Assembly: GCA_030848545.1 (NCBI GenBank)
Contig: JAVDCA010000012.1
Span: forward strand, 1-64,000
Origin: Astrobacterium formosum
Lineage (GTDB): Bacteria; Pseudomonadota; Alphaproteobacteria; Rhizobiales; Xanthobacteraceae
Direction: 5' to 3'
Length of the DNA: 64,000 bases
The notes below the pieces were generated by a model. The model saw nothing but the letters and a program-made list of their open reading frames with translations, was not told the origin of the DNA and did not search any database. A program made the translations under genes and the position numbers. Within the stretch, counting starts at the first letter, position 1, and every line of letters begins with the position of its first letter. Positions 23,317 through 31,414 of the stretch are shown in pieces.

Positions 23317-24738
23317 GTGTCCGACCGTTCGTTCGACGTCATCATCATCGGCTCGGGGCCGGGCGGCTACGTCACCGCCATTCGGGCCGCCCAGCTCGGC
23401 TTCAAGACGGCGATCATCGAGCGTGCCCATATGGGCGGCATCTGCCTCAACTGGGGCTGCATCCCGACCAAGGCGCTGCTGCGCTCGGCGGAAATCTTCC
23501 ACTATATGCAGCACGCCAAGGAGTACGGCCTGTCGGCCGACAACGTCACCTTCGACCCCAAGGCGGTCGTGGCGCGTTCGCGCGGCGTATCGAAGCGGCT
23601 CAATGACGGCGTCGGCTTCCTGATGAAGAAGAACAAAGTGACGGTGATCTGGGGCGAGGCGGTGGTCGACGCCCCCGGCAAGGTTTCCGTCAAGGCCGGC
23701 AAGACAGAAGCGCCCAAGGGCACGCTCGGCGCCGGGCAGTATCAGGCCAAGCACGTCATCATCGCGACCGGAGCCCGTCCGCGCGTGCTGCCCGGACTCG
23801 AGCCCGACAAGAAGCTGGTCTGGACCTATTTCGAAGCCATGGTGCCGGACGCCATGCCGAAGTCTCTGCTCGTGGTCGGCTCGGGAGCCATCGGCATCGA
23901 GTTCGCTTCGTTCTACCGCACCATGGGGGCCGATGTGACCGTAGTCGAGGTGCTGCCGCAGGTCCTGCCCGTCGAAGACGCCGAGATCGCCGCCTTCGCC
24001 AGAAAGCAGTTCGAAAAGCAGGGGCTGAAAATACTCACCGGCGCCAAAGTGACCAGGCTCGATAAGAAGACCAATTCGGTCACCGCCACCATCGACGACG
24101 GCAAGGGCGGCACGCAGACCCTCACCGTCGACCGCGTCATCTCGGCGGTCGGTGTCGTCGGCAATATCGACAATCTCGGGCTCGAAAAGCTCGGCGTGAA
24201 GACCGACCGCGGCACCATCGTGACCGATGGTCTGTGCAGGACCAACGTACCCGGCATCTATGCGATCGGCGACGTCGCTGGTCCCCCGATGCTCGCCCAC
24301 AAGGCCGAGCACGAGGGCGTCATCTGCATCGAAGCCATCAAGGGCTTGAACGTGCATCCGATCAACAAGTCCATGATCCCCGGCTGCACCTACTGCACCC
24401 CGCAGGTCGCCTCGGTCGGATTGACGGAAGCCGCCGCCAAGGCCAAAGGCCTCGACGTGCGCGTCGGCCGCTTCCCGTTCGCCGGCAACGGCAAGGCGAT
24501 CGCGCTCGGCGAGGACCAGGGCCTCGTCAAGGTGATCTTCGACAAGAAGACCGGCCAGCTTGTCGGCGCCCACATGGTCGGAGCCGAAGTCACCGAGCTG
24601 ATCCAGGGCTACGTCGTCGCCATGAACCTGGAGACGACGGAAGAGGAGCTGATGCACACCATCTTCCCGCATCCGACCCTGTCGGAGATGATGAAGGAAG
24701 CGGTGCTCGACGCCTACGGCCGCGTGCTCAACATGTGA
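23317..24738 (+). CDS. lpdA: Dihydrolipoamide dehydrogenase (E3)
   Basis: A 473-residue flavoprotein starting at a GTG (VSDRSFDVIIIGSGPGGYVTA) with GAGGAA seven bases upstream. The FAD-binding GxGxxG, the redox-active disulfide in GGICLNWGCIPTKALL, the NAD-binding VVGSGAIGIEFASFYRTMG, and the C-terminal interface His-Glu in TIFPHPTLSEMM are all present. It reoxidises the lipoyl group of E2 and passes electrons to NAD. It completes the operon of E1, VOC protein, E2 and transporter. The in-frame ATG at 23200 lies inside the palindromic leader and is less likely to be the start. Confidence 0.93.
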   Translation: MSDRSFDVIIIGSGPGGYVTAIRAAQLGFKTAIIERAHMGGICLNWGCIPTKALLRSAEIFHYMQHAKEYGLSADNVTFDPKAVVARSRGVSKRLNDGVGFLMKKNKVTVIWGEAVVDAPGKVSVKAGKTEAPKGTLGAGQYQAKHVIIATGARPRVLPGLEPDKKLVWTYFEAMVPDAMPKSLLVVGSGAIGIEFASFYRTMGADVTVVEVLPQVLPVEDAEIAAFARKQFEKQGLKILTGAKVTRLDKKTNSVTATIDDGKGGTQTLTVDRVISAVGVVGNIDNLGLEKLGVKTDRGTIVTDGLCRTNVPGIYAIGDVAGPPMLAHKAEHEGVICIEAIKGLNVHPINKSMIPGCTYCTPQVASVGLTEAAAKAKGLDVRVGRFPFAGNGKAIALGEDQGLVKVIFDKKTGQLVGAHMVGAEVTELIQGYVVAMNLETTEEELMHTIFPHPTLSEMMKEAVLDAYGRVLNM

Positions 24739-24827
24739 TCGAGGCGACGCCCGGGGCACAATGGCTTAGGCAATCTCGCGGAAGCAGTCCCACTGTGCCG
24801 TGCGGCGAGCCGGCAGCGTGTCACGCC

Positions 24828-25265
24828 TCAGTAGCTCTCGTCGTCATGGAACTTGAGCGCGCCGACGGTGAGGAGAATGTTGGCGTAACGACGGGTCTCG
24901 CCGGTGGCGATGACCAGCGGGGTCATCGACGAAGACGCCGCTTCGTAGAACGCAAACTGCTCCATGTATTGCAGATCGATCCCTTTCGGCAGCATGGACT
25001 GGAATTCGGCGTGGATCGCCGCCTTGGCGCCGTTCGGGATCTGCATCACGGCGGCGGCCTGTACGGGAATCGAATCGAGCACGACTTCGAGCACCTCGGT
25101 CGCCTTGGGAATGCCGGCCGTCAGGTTGAGGAACGCCCTGGTGGCGGACGGATGCGATCGCGTGGCGACCGGATAATTGGCATCGGCGATCAGGATCTGG
25201 GAGAAGTGGCCGGCGCTGCTGAGAGCCTTCAGGATGTCGGGATGGAGTAGCCGGGTCTTGAGCAT
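24828..25265 (-). CDS. RbsD/FucU family sugar mutarotase
   Basis: A 145-residue protein of the RbsD/FucU fold, which interconverts ring forms of ribose or fucose. The conserved catalytic histidine is in LSSAGHFSQILIADANYPV (AGH), and the C-terminal part YANILLTVGALKFHDDE fits FucU. It is the second gene after an SDR dehydrogenase, 47 bases downstream, on the same strand. The pair suggests a sugar whose anomer must be supplied to a dehydrogenase, such as L-fucose or a related sugar. It converges with the E3 gene. The substrate is not certain. Confidence 0.85.
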   Translation of the reverse strand: MLKTRLLHPDILKALSSAGHFSQILIADANYPVATRSHPSATRAFLNLTAGIPKATEVLEVVLDSIPVQAAAVMQIPNGAKAAIHAEFQSMLPKGIDLQYMEQFAFYEAASSSMTPLVIATGETRRYANILLTVGALKFHDDESY

Positions 25266-25312
25266 GGGACTTGCCTCGATATTGGCGGTCGAGCCCTCGC
25301 GGTGGGTGCGGA

Positions 25313-26083
25313 TCAGGCGCAGTAGACGCCGCCATTGATGTCGATTGTCTCGCCGGTGATGAACCCGTCGTATTCCGACGCCAGAAAGACGACCGGCCGG
25401 GCGACGTCTTCGACGCGGCCGGCGCGCCGCAGCGGAATTTCCGCGATGGTCTTGTCGGCGGATTCCTTCGTCGTATGGGTGTTGTGGAACTGGGTGCCTA
25501 GGATCAGCCCGGGCGCAACGGCGTTGACGCGAATTCCCTTGTGGGCGAGCTCGCCCGACAGGCTGCGCGTGAACGTCAGGATCGCGCCTTTCGTGGTCGA
25601 ATAGGCGAGTGATCCGCCGTGCCCGCCCTTGCGTCCGGCGAGGGACGACAGGTTGACGATCGAGGCGCCGTCCTTCTCGCCGGCGGCGGTGAGAAACGGA
25701 AGCGCCTGCCGGGTCACGATCATCAGCGAGGTCATGTTGACGTCGGCGACGTTCCGCCAGAAATCGAGGTCGATGGCGTCGAGAGTGCGACGTGCCACCA
25801 GGCCGCCGGCGTTGTTGATCAGAATATCCAGGCCACCGAGGAAAGTCGCGGCCCGCGCCACCATCTCGACGGCGGCGCTTTCGACCGTGAGGTCGGCTGC
25901 GAAAGCGCAGAAACGGCGGCCGATGCGGTCGGCCGTGGTGGCGAGTTCGCGAGCCCCGTCGGTGCTCGAGTGATAATGAATGGCGACGTCGCAACCGGCG
26001 TCGAGCAGCGCTTCGGCGATGGCCTTGCCGATGCCCTGTGCGCCTCCGGTCACGAGCGCGCGCTTGCCGATCAATGATCCCAC
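25313..26083 (-). CDS. Short-chain dehydrogenase/reductase
   Basis: A 256-residue classical SDR. The cofactor motif is GGAQGIGKAIAEAL, with NNAGG, a catalytic Ser in VNLSSLAG and Tyr-x-x-x-Lys in YSTTKG. The C-terminal GETIDINGGVYCA is typical of the FabG/sugar dehydrogenase group. The absence of an acidic residue after the second beta strand (IHYHSSTD) suggests NADP may be used. It is encoded just upstream of the RbsD/FucU gene and downstream of an IclR regulator. A sugar or sugar acid dehydrogenase role is likely, but a keto-reductase function is possible. Confidence 0.85.
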   Translation of the reverse strand: MGSLIGKRALVTGGAQGIGKAIAEALLDAGCDVAIHYHSSTDGARELATTADRIGRRFCAFAADLTVESAAVEMVARAATFLGGLDILINNAGGLVARRTLDAIDLDFWRNVADVNMTSLMIVTRQALPFLTAAGEKDGASIVNLSSLAGRKGGHGGSLAYSTTKGAILTFTRSLSGELAHKGIRVNAVAPGLILGTQFHNTHTTKESADKTIAEIPLRRAGRVEDVARPVVFLASEYDGFITGETIDINGGVYCA

Positions 26084-26239
26084 GGGAACCTACCTCCTCG
26101 TCAAAGTGTCGGCCGGAGAGCGACGAAGCTATACATCGGTTTGCGCCGTGCATCGCGGTGGACAGGCCTTGCAGGTTGGGAATTTGGAGACATTCGTCAA
26201 CAAATCGGAAAATTGCAGATAATGCAATGGAAGGTCCGG

Positions 26240-27064
26240 TCAGTCAGGTTTGTACGAGTTGGCTTCCGCGCGCACCAATTCGCCGAGATCTTTCAGGTCT
26301 TCCTGCCGAATGCGGCTCGCTGGTCCCGAGACCCCCACGGCCGCAATGACGTTGCGCATCTCGTCGTAGAGCGGAGCTGCGGCGCCGCGGACGTCGGCGC
26401 AGTATTCTTCGTCCTGCAGCGCGTAGCCCTGCTCGGTGATGCGTTGCAACTCCGCTTTGAACTGGACAGGGTCGACGATGGTCTTTTCAGTGTACGCCTT
26501 GAGCTGGTCCGGCATCGGGGCATGTGCGAGAGCGATGAAAATCCTCCCCATGGCGGTGCACTCCAGCGGCCCGAGTGTGCCGCGTGGATTATGGACGCGC
26601 AGCGGAAAAGGCGAATCGATGGCGTCCACATAGAGGACGTGCTCGTCGGCGGGAATCGAGACGTGCACCGCCTCGCGGGTCATTTGCGACAGGCGTTCGA
26701 GAATCGGCCGGGCGCGTTCGCGAAGGCTCCGGCGAGGTCGGCTCGGGATGGGCCGCCCGACGAGTTTCGGCCCAAGACTGAAGCTACGCCCCTCCATCTG
26801 TTGGGCGTATCCGGCCTGAGACAGAGTCTGCAGCAGACGGGACGCGCTTCCCTTGTCGGTTCCCAGAATCGCTGCCGCGTCGCTGGTGCGCAGAGCCTTG
26901 CGATCGAGCAAAAGATCGAGGGCCTTCAGTCCCTTGGTCAAGGTTTTGAGATTGCTGCCGGCGGCTTCTTTGCGGTCTTCGGTGCTGCCCTGATCGTGCG
27001 GGGTGCCGTCGGGTGCTGTCAAATGGGCCTCCTGCCTGAAGGGTGATTTTGAAGAGCATGCCAT
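26240..27064 (-). CDS. IclR-family transcriptional regulator
   Basis: A 274-residue regulator. Residues 38-95 are the winged helix (LKTLTKGLKALDLLLDRKALRTSDAAAILGTDKGSASRLLQTLSQAGYAQ), and residues 110-265 are the IclR effector-binding domain, with HVSIPADEHVLYVDAI and the C-terminal GVSGPASRIRQEDL. It precedes the SDR and mutarotase genes by 156 bases on the same strand and is probably their regulator. The ATG at 27064 has no clear ribosome-binding site and the first 35 residues look disordered, so the start could lie further in. An AT-rich inverted repeat lies just upstream. Confidence 0.84.
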   Translation of the reverse strand: MACSSKSPFRQEAHLTAPDGTPHDQGSTEDRKEAAGSNLKTLTKGLKALDLLLDRKALRTSDAAAILGTDKGSASRLLQTLSQAGYAQQMEGRSFSLGPKLVGRPIPSRPRRSLRERARPILERLSQMTREAVHVSIPADEHVLYVDAIDSPFPLRVHNPRGTLGPLECTAMGRIFIALAHAPMPDQLKAYTEKTIVDPVQFKAELQRITEQGYALQDEEYCADVRGAAAPLYDEMRNVIAAVGVSGPASRIRQEDLKDLGELVRAEANSYKPD

Positions 27065-27896
27065 ATGAGTTTCTATATTAGCAAATAATATAATTGTTGC
27101 GTTATTTGTCGGAGCGGTATGACGGGGGAGCGATGGCTGCCTCCATTTCCTTCAAGAATAACGGTCAGCGAGGCGCCGACCGGCGCCTGTGATCTCCGCG
27201 TGCGCGCCGACATCCTGTCCCATATGAGCCCGCTCGCAACCGCCACGCGATGACAACATCATCTCCGCCGTTCATCCCGCTCAGGGGGGGGCGGCAATCG
27301 GCATGATGGAAGACTGGGGTCGTGCGAAAGGGCGCCGGGATTGGCGGAGCGGGAGCTCGCGAAGATCGGAATGTTCGGGATTGCAGGCGGCGTAGAGCCG
27401 TCTGGTTCCGAATCCGAACTTGCCGTCACGATGTGACCTGTGCCGCAGAATGGGGGCGAGCGCGTCGACCGGGACCAACAGGCTTGCGCTCCCGCAATCT
27501 TCCTGACGGTTCCATTGGCAGCCAAGACGGGTGCTGGGATCGTTTGAAGGGAGAAAATGACGGGTGCGGGCGAACTGACGATGATCTCCCGGACCGGCAA
27601 TTTGTTGCGTTTTGGCGTGAAATACGCGTGTGCGCCGGGTCACGGTGCGCGTCGGATCGCCGATGTGCCTGAGACCGCGAGTGGTGCAATCCTGCCCGGG
27701 GAGAGGGAGTGCGCAGGGGACTATCACGCGTTCGCCCGCCGGCATTTGCCCGGCGTCAGCCGCGCCGGCACCCCCCGAAACTACCTACCTCCCCGGTATT
27801 GGCACGTGTCAATGTTCCGAATAATTGCTATTGTTGCGCGGACGACAACGTGCGAGCGTGCGTTGCTGTTTATGTCAAATCTCTGGAGATTCTAAG
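27065..27896. other. Gene-poor stretch between the IclR gene and the cold-shock gene
   Basis: No convincing coding region is seen; the open frames here lack family features and ribosome-binding sites. Near the IclR start, TATATT (27074-27079) and AATATA (27087-27092) form an inverted repeat within AT-rich DNA, a candidate promoter/operator. The last 100 bases, with a poly-pyrimidine/AT-rich segment, are the likely 5' leader of the cold-shock gene. The rest is GC-rich and unexplained. Confidence 0.45.
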
Positions 27897-28100
27897 ATGC
27901 CGATCGGTACGGTCAAGTGGTTCAATCCGACCAAGGGTTACGGGTTTATTCAGCCGCAAGGTGGTGGACAGGACGTCTTCGTTCATATCTCGGCGGTGGA
28001 ACGGGCCGGCCTCAGCACGCTCAATGAGGGCCAGCAGGTCGAGTATGAGATGGTCAGCAATCGCGGCAAGTCCTCGGCGGAGAACCTCAAGGTCAGGTGA
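27897..28100 (+). CDS. cspA: Cold-shock domain protein (CspA family)
   Basis: A 67-residue single cold-shock domain. RNP1 is KGYGFIQP and RNP2 is DVFVHISAV; the opening GTVKWFNPTKGYGFI is almost invariant in the family. It binds single-stranded RNA or DNA and acts as an RNA chaperone in the cytoplasm. The ATG at 27897 follows CTGGAG with eight-base spacing. A long upstream region without a gene fits the structured leaders of cold-shock mRNAs. A small cysteine-rich protein gene follows 13 bases later and is probably co-transcribed. Confidence 0.95.
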   Translation: MPIGTVKWFNPTKGYGFIQPQGGGQDVFVHISAVERAGLSTLNEGQQVEYEMVSNRGKSSAENLKVR

Positions 28101-28113
28101 CCACTCCGGGCCG

Positions 28114-28401
28114 ATGAGCCCAGCGGACAGATTGGTGGATATCGCAAAACCGATTCTTCTCGAAGACGATGTCGGCACCGCAGCAGAGTGGTATCTGACT
28201 GTTCGCTGCACAAACAGTGCGTGCACGCAGCTCATCGCCTTTCAAAAGACGATCCACTGCGACGATCATACGAACCTGCGGCTTGCCGTCACCGGCCAGC
28301 CGTCGGTCGATTGTCCGTTTTGCGGGAACCGCGTGCGCTTCAACATCGACCAGATCGAGCGCCGCAAAGTGTTGTTGACGGGCGGACAGGTGCGGCAATA
28401 G
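28114..28401 (+). CDS. Small cysteine-rich (zinc-ribbon-like) hypothetical protein
   Basis: A 95-residue protein starting MSPADRLVDIAKPI, 13 bases after the cold-shock gene. Cysteines occur as C-x4-C in VRCTNSACTQL, near HCDDH, and as C-x2-C in DCPFCGNRVRF, a pattern suited to one zinc-binding knuckle pair. It is otherwise unknown. Close linkage to a cold-shock RNA chaperone suggests co-expression; no more can be said about function. Confidence 0.6.
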   Translation: MSPADRLVDIAKPILLEDDVGTAAEWYLTVRCTNSACTQLIAFQKTIHCDDHTNLRLAVTGQPSVDCPFCGNRVRFNIDQIERRKVLLTGGQVRQ

Positions 28402-28576
28402 CGGGCCCGCCCCAGGGGGCGGCCCGCCCTGGTTTCCGCGCCGAATGGACTTCTGGGGACCAAAGGAATACTCCTCGCCGCTCGTCGACCGACCGGAAGG
28501 CTGAATTCCTCCTCATCCGGATCGAACGAAAAATACCGGCGATCGGCGGCCGGGTGTTGCGGAAGCCGAAATGCGG

Positions 28577-29032
28577 CTATGACCGCGGCAATGACTCCAT
28601 GCCGAACCGATGACGCGCCATGGCACACGCGTCGTCGCCGGGTTCACATGCGCGGCAAACCTCCGGCCGCACGTCGTAGACGGTACATGACGTCGCGACG
28701 CCGATTTCACCAACCAGCGCCGCGCAACGGTCGCCATTGCACCGCATCGCGGCTTCGCCGTCATCCACGTAGGCACGTGGAATGAGGGCGAGTGTGGCGT
28801 CGTCCTCGAGCGAGAAGCGTGGCCATTCCCGCGAATACGAGCAGCAAGCCCCACAGCTCTGGCACGGAGATTCGGCCGCCACCACGGTCTCGTTGCCGGC
28901 GCCGGTTTTGGTCGGCGGCGGCAGTTGCCGCTCTTCAGCCCCATGTCGAAAGGGCGACGCGAGCGGGTCTTGGGGGAAGGTACTCAATGGCCCACGCGGC
29001 CTGCGCTTGCGCCGGCTCGGCCTTGCCGACAC
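28577..29032 (-). CDS. YkgJ-type cysteine-cluster protein
   Basis: A 151-residue protein whose C-terminal two-thirds match the YkgJ / CxxCxxCC family (putative zinc- or iron-chelating domain). Cys residues occur in PCQSCGACCSYSREW, AMRCNGDRCAAL, SCTVYDVRPEVCRACEPGDDAC. The N-terminal 45 residues are Arg/Pro-rich and unconserved, so the true start may be internal; no strong ribosome-binding site settles it. It stands alone between the cold-shock genes and a thiolase remnant. The biochemical role of this family is not established. Confidence 0.72.
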   Translation of the reverse strand: MSARPSRRKRRPRGPLSTFPQDPLASPFRHGAEERQLPPPTKTGAGNETVVAAESPCQSCGACCSYSREWPRFSLEDDATLALIPRAYVDDGEAAMRCNGDRCAALVGEIGVATSCTVYDVRPEVCRACEPGDDACAMARHRFGMESLPRS

Positions 29033-29370
29033 CGGTCTCCCGGCGCCGATGTCGTCTTGGTGTTGAAGATCACCTTATACCTTCTGCCGGACGGCTCATT
29101 CGGGGCCCGTTCAAGCGCCCGATTGTACACGTCCCTGCCGACACGGTTAGGTAAAATGAACCCGATTGTGCAGCGCACTGCGGGCGCGAGACGTGAAGGC
29201 GCGTTGCAAGCCTTCGTTACGTCTCGGCACTGCAACAGACGAGCGACTACGGAGCGCGGGACGGGTCCGAGTTGGCCTCCCGTTCGGTTCGACGCCGGCT
29301 CGTCGCAGTCACGAATGCCCTTTGCAGTCTTCATCAGTGACGATCGACGTCGATCGGTTCGTCTAACGGC
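29033..29370. other. Gene-free stretch with a hairpin, before the thiolase remnant
   Basis: No gene is recognised. An imperfect hairpin is formed by CGAGACGT/ACGTCTCG and AAGGC/GCCTT between 29187 and 29226. Thiolase-like sequence begins abruptly at about 29371, so a rearrangement junction probably lies near there. Confidence 0.35.
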
Positions 29371-29854
29371 GCATTCGCCTTCAAGAAGGACGGGACGGTG
29401 ACCGCCGGCAATGCATCCGGCATCAACGATGGCGCTGCGGCCCTCGTGCTGATGGGGGCTGGTCAGGCCCGACCGGGAGGGCAAGAAGCCACTCGCCCGC
29501 ATCGCTTCGTGGGCGAGCGTCGGCGTCGATCCCAAGATCATGGGCACTGGTCCGATCCCGTCCGCTCGCGCCGCCCTCAAGAAGGCCGGCTGGACAGTCG
29601 CCGCCCTCGATCTGATCGAGGCCAACGAGGCATTCGCCGCCCAGGCGTGCGCCGTCAACAAGGACCTCGGCTGGGACCTCGACAGGGTCAACGTTAATGG
29701 CGGTGCGATCGCCATCGGGCATCCGATCGGTGCCTCCGGCGCTCGCATCCTCACGACGCTGCTGTTCGAGATGCAGAAGCGCAACGCCAGCAAGGGCGTG
29801 GCGACGTTGTGCATGGGCGGTGGCATGGGCATTGCGATGCGCGCCGAATGCTGA
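29371..29854 (+). pseudogene. Truncated and frameshifted thiolase remnant
   Basis: From about 29371 the translation matches the last 40 percent of the thiolase encoded at 8307-9482: [30 protein letters not shown], then a one-base shift near 29465, then [33 protein letters not shown] through [17 protein letters not shown] and CMGGGMGIA to the stop. The N-terminal domain, including the acylated Cys89, is missing, so it cannot be active. It looks like the relic of a second phaA-type gene after deletion. Partial gene conversion with the intact copy is possible. Confidence 0.85.
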
Positions 29855-30232
29855 ATCCGAGTTGATGACATGATCGGCACCCAATGGGGATGCGGCCGTC
29901 ATGGGGGCCTGGCCCGGCAACGCGGCGGATCGTGGTTTGCCGCATTTGATCGTGGTGCGAAAGTTCCGTTCCGACGCCGTCGGCGCGGGCATCGGACGAA
30001 TCAACCGCAATCCGTGCCCGCCGCCGCGGTCAAGATTTGCGACGGGAGCACCCCGGACCGGGCTCTGCAATTCCCAGCTGTAATAGTCATATCATAAAAC
30101 TATATGGCTAGGCCGGCGTCATTTTTCATGCGATAGTGAGCGAGCTTCCCTTCCGTAAGCGAAGCCAAAGAAGTGCGTCAACGCATCTGCGACCGTGGCA
30201 AACATGGAACAAAAGATTCGGGAGAACGCCTC
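29855..30232. promoter_or_regulatory. Upstream region of the Ytf-type sugar operon
   Basis: No gene is seen. Near 30083-30103 an inverted repeat, ATAGT...ACTAT, lies in AT-rich DNA (tcatatcataaaactatatg), the only AT-rich island in the gap. It is a good candidate operator/promoter for the downstream binding-protein gene, perhaps bound by the FadR-type regulator encoded later in the operon (34907). The remainder shows nothing recognisable. Confidence 0.4.
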
Positions 30233-31198
30233 ATGACCCTCAAAGCCATCTTCATGACTGCGGTGTCCGCCGCCCTGCTGTTCGCGGTGCCGGCGTCGGC
30301 TGCGCAGCTCACCGTCGGGTTTTCGCAGATTGGATCCGAATCCGGTTGGCGCGCCGCCGAGACGTCGGTGACCAAGCAGCAAGCGGCGCAACGAAAGGTC
30401 AATCTCAAGATCGCCGACGCCCAGCAGAAGCAGGAGAATCAGATCAAGGCGATCCGCTCGTTCATCGCCCAGAACGTCGACGCCATCTTCCTCGCGCCGG
30501 TGGTCGCCAGCGGCTGGGACGCCGTGCTCAAGGAGGCCAAGGAGGCGAAGATTCCGGTGGTGCTGCTCGACCGTGACATCGACCCGTCCGGCAAGGATCT
30601 CTATCTCACCGCGGTAACCTCCGACAGCGTCCACGAAGGCGTGGTCGCCGGCGAATGGCTCGCCAAGACGGTCGGCGACAAGCCGTGCAACGTGGTCGAA
30701 TTGCAGGGCACCGTCGGGGCGAGCGTCGCCACCAATCGCAAGAAGGGTTTCGACAGCGTCGTGGCCAAGCACGCCAACCTCAAAGTGGTGCGCAGCCAGA
30801 CCGGCGACTTCACGCGTGCCAAGGGCAAGGAAGTGATGGAGAGCTTCATCAAGGCCGAGAACGGCGGCAAGTCGATCTGTGCCGTCTATGCCCATAACGA
30901 CGACATGATGGTCGGGGCTATCCAGGCCATGAAGGCGGCCGGACTGAAGCCCGGCAAGGACGTCCTCACGGTGTCGATCGACGCTGTTCCCGACATCTTC
31001 AAGGCGATGGCGGACGGTGAAGCCAATGCGACCGTCGAGCTGACTCCGAACATGGCCGGTCCGGCGCTGGACGCCATCATGGCCTACAAGGACAAGGGCA
31101 CCGTGCCGCCCAAATGGATCCAGACCGAGTCGAAACTCTATACCGCAGCCGATGACCCCATGAAGGTCTACGAAAGCAAGCGCGGCCTGGGCTATTGA
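30233..31198 (+). CDS. ytfQ: Sugar ABC transporter periplasmic binding protein (YtfQ-like)
   Basis: A 321-residue type-I periplasmic binding protein. Residues 1-23 (MTLKAIFMTAVSAALLFAVPASA) form a Sec signal peptide. The mature part, beginning QLTVGFSQIGSESGWRAAETSVTKQQA, closely follows YtfQ, the galactofuranose/galactose binding protein. LLDRDIDP and CAVYAHNDDMMVGAIQAMKAAGLKPGKDVLTVSIDA are further sugar-binding loops. The ATG at 30233 has GGGAG eight bases upstream. It heads an operon with ATPase, two permeases, a FadR regulator and sugar-oxidising enzymes, so galactose, galactofuranose or arabinose is the likely ligand. Confidence 0.9.
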   Translation: MTLKAIFMTAVSAALLFAVPASAAQLTVGFSQIGSESGWRAAETSVTKQQAAQRKVNLKIADAQQKQENQIKAIRSFIAQNVDAIFLAPVVASGWDAVLKEAKEAKIPVVLLDRDIDPSGKDLYLTAVTSDSVHEGVVAGEWLAKTVGDKPCNVVELQGTVGASVATNRKKGFDSVVAKHANLKVVRSQTGDFTRAKGKEVMESFIKAENGGKSICAVYAHNDDMMVGAIQAMKAAGLKPGKDVLTVSIDAVPDIFKAMADGEANATVELTPNMAGPALDAIMAYKDKGTVPPKWIQTESKLYTAADDPMKVYESKRGLGY

Positions 31199-31221
31199 GC
31201 CTGCATGCGCTCCGCTGGGAG

Positions 31222-31260
31222 GCACGTGAGGATGGGAGCACGTGAGGATGGGAGCACGTG
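31222..31260. repeat. Tandem 16-bp repeat between the binding-protein and ATPase genes
   Basis: gcacgtgaggatggga occurs twice in tandem (31222-31237, 31238-31253), with a partial third copy gcacgtg. Each unit contains the palindrome CACGTG. It lies 23 bases after the binding-protein stop. Confidence 0.75.
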
Positions 31261-31309
31261 CCGGCCGGAGCGGATCTCGCGTCGCAACCTCTCTCCTTCC
31301 TGAAGTAGA

Positions 31310-31341
31310 GTCGTCCGGTCGGCGTTCGATCGCCGGACGAC
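31310..31341 (+). terminator. Hairpin between the binding-protein and ATPase genes
   Basis: GTCGTCCGG (31310-31318) pairs perfectly with CCGGACGAC (31333-31341) around a 14-base loop. There is no U-tract. Such hairpins behind binding-protein genes often protect the upstream mRNA or attenuate transcription, giving more binding protein than ATPase. Confidence 0.5.
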
Positions 31342-31414
31342 CGTCTTCGCGGGGAGCAGCGGAGAATGAAGCAAACGGTTCGCGTAACTGAATGCCGATC
31401 CGAGCGATGATGTC

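Noticed and set aside
22978-24759. A 593-codon open frame opposite the dihydrolipoamide dehydrogenase
   Set aside because: It is antisense to a fully motif-supported enzyme; composition is typical of a shadow frame.
27259-27745. Small open frames between the IclR gene and the cold-shock gene
   Set aside because: They lack ribosome-binding sites, conserved motifs and consistent hydrophobic patterning; treated as non-coding.
29187-29226. Imperfect hairpin as a possible small RNA or terminator
   Set aside because: The pairing is interrupted, no U-tract or promoter is visible, and the region looks rearranged; too weak to call.
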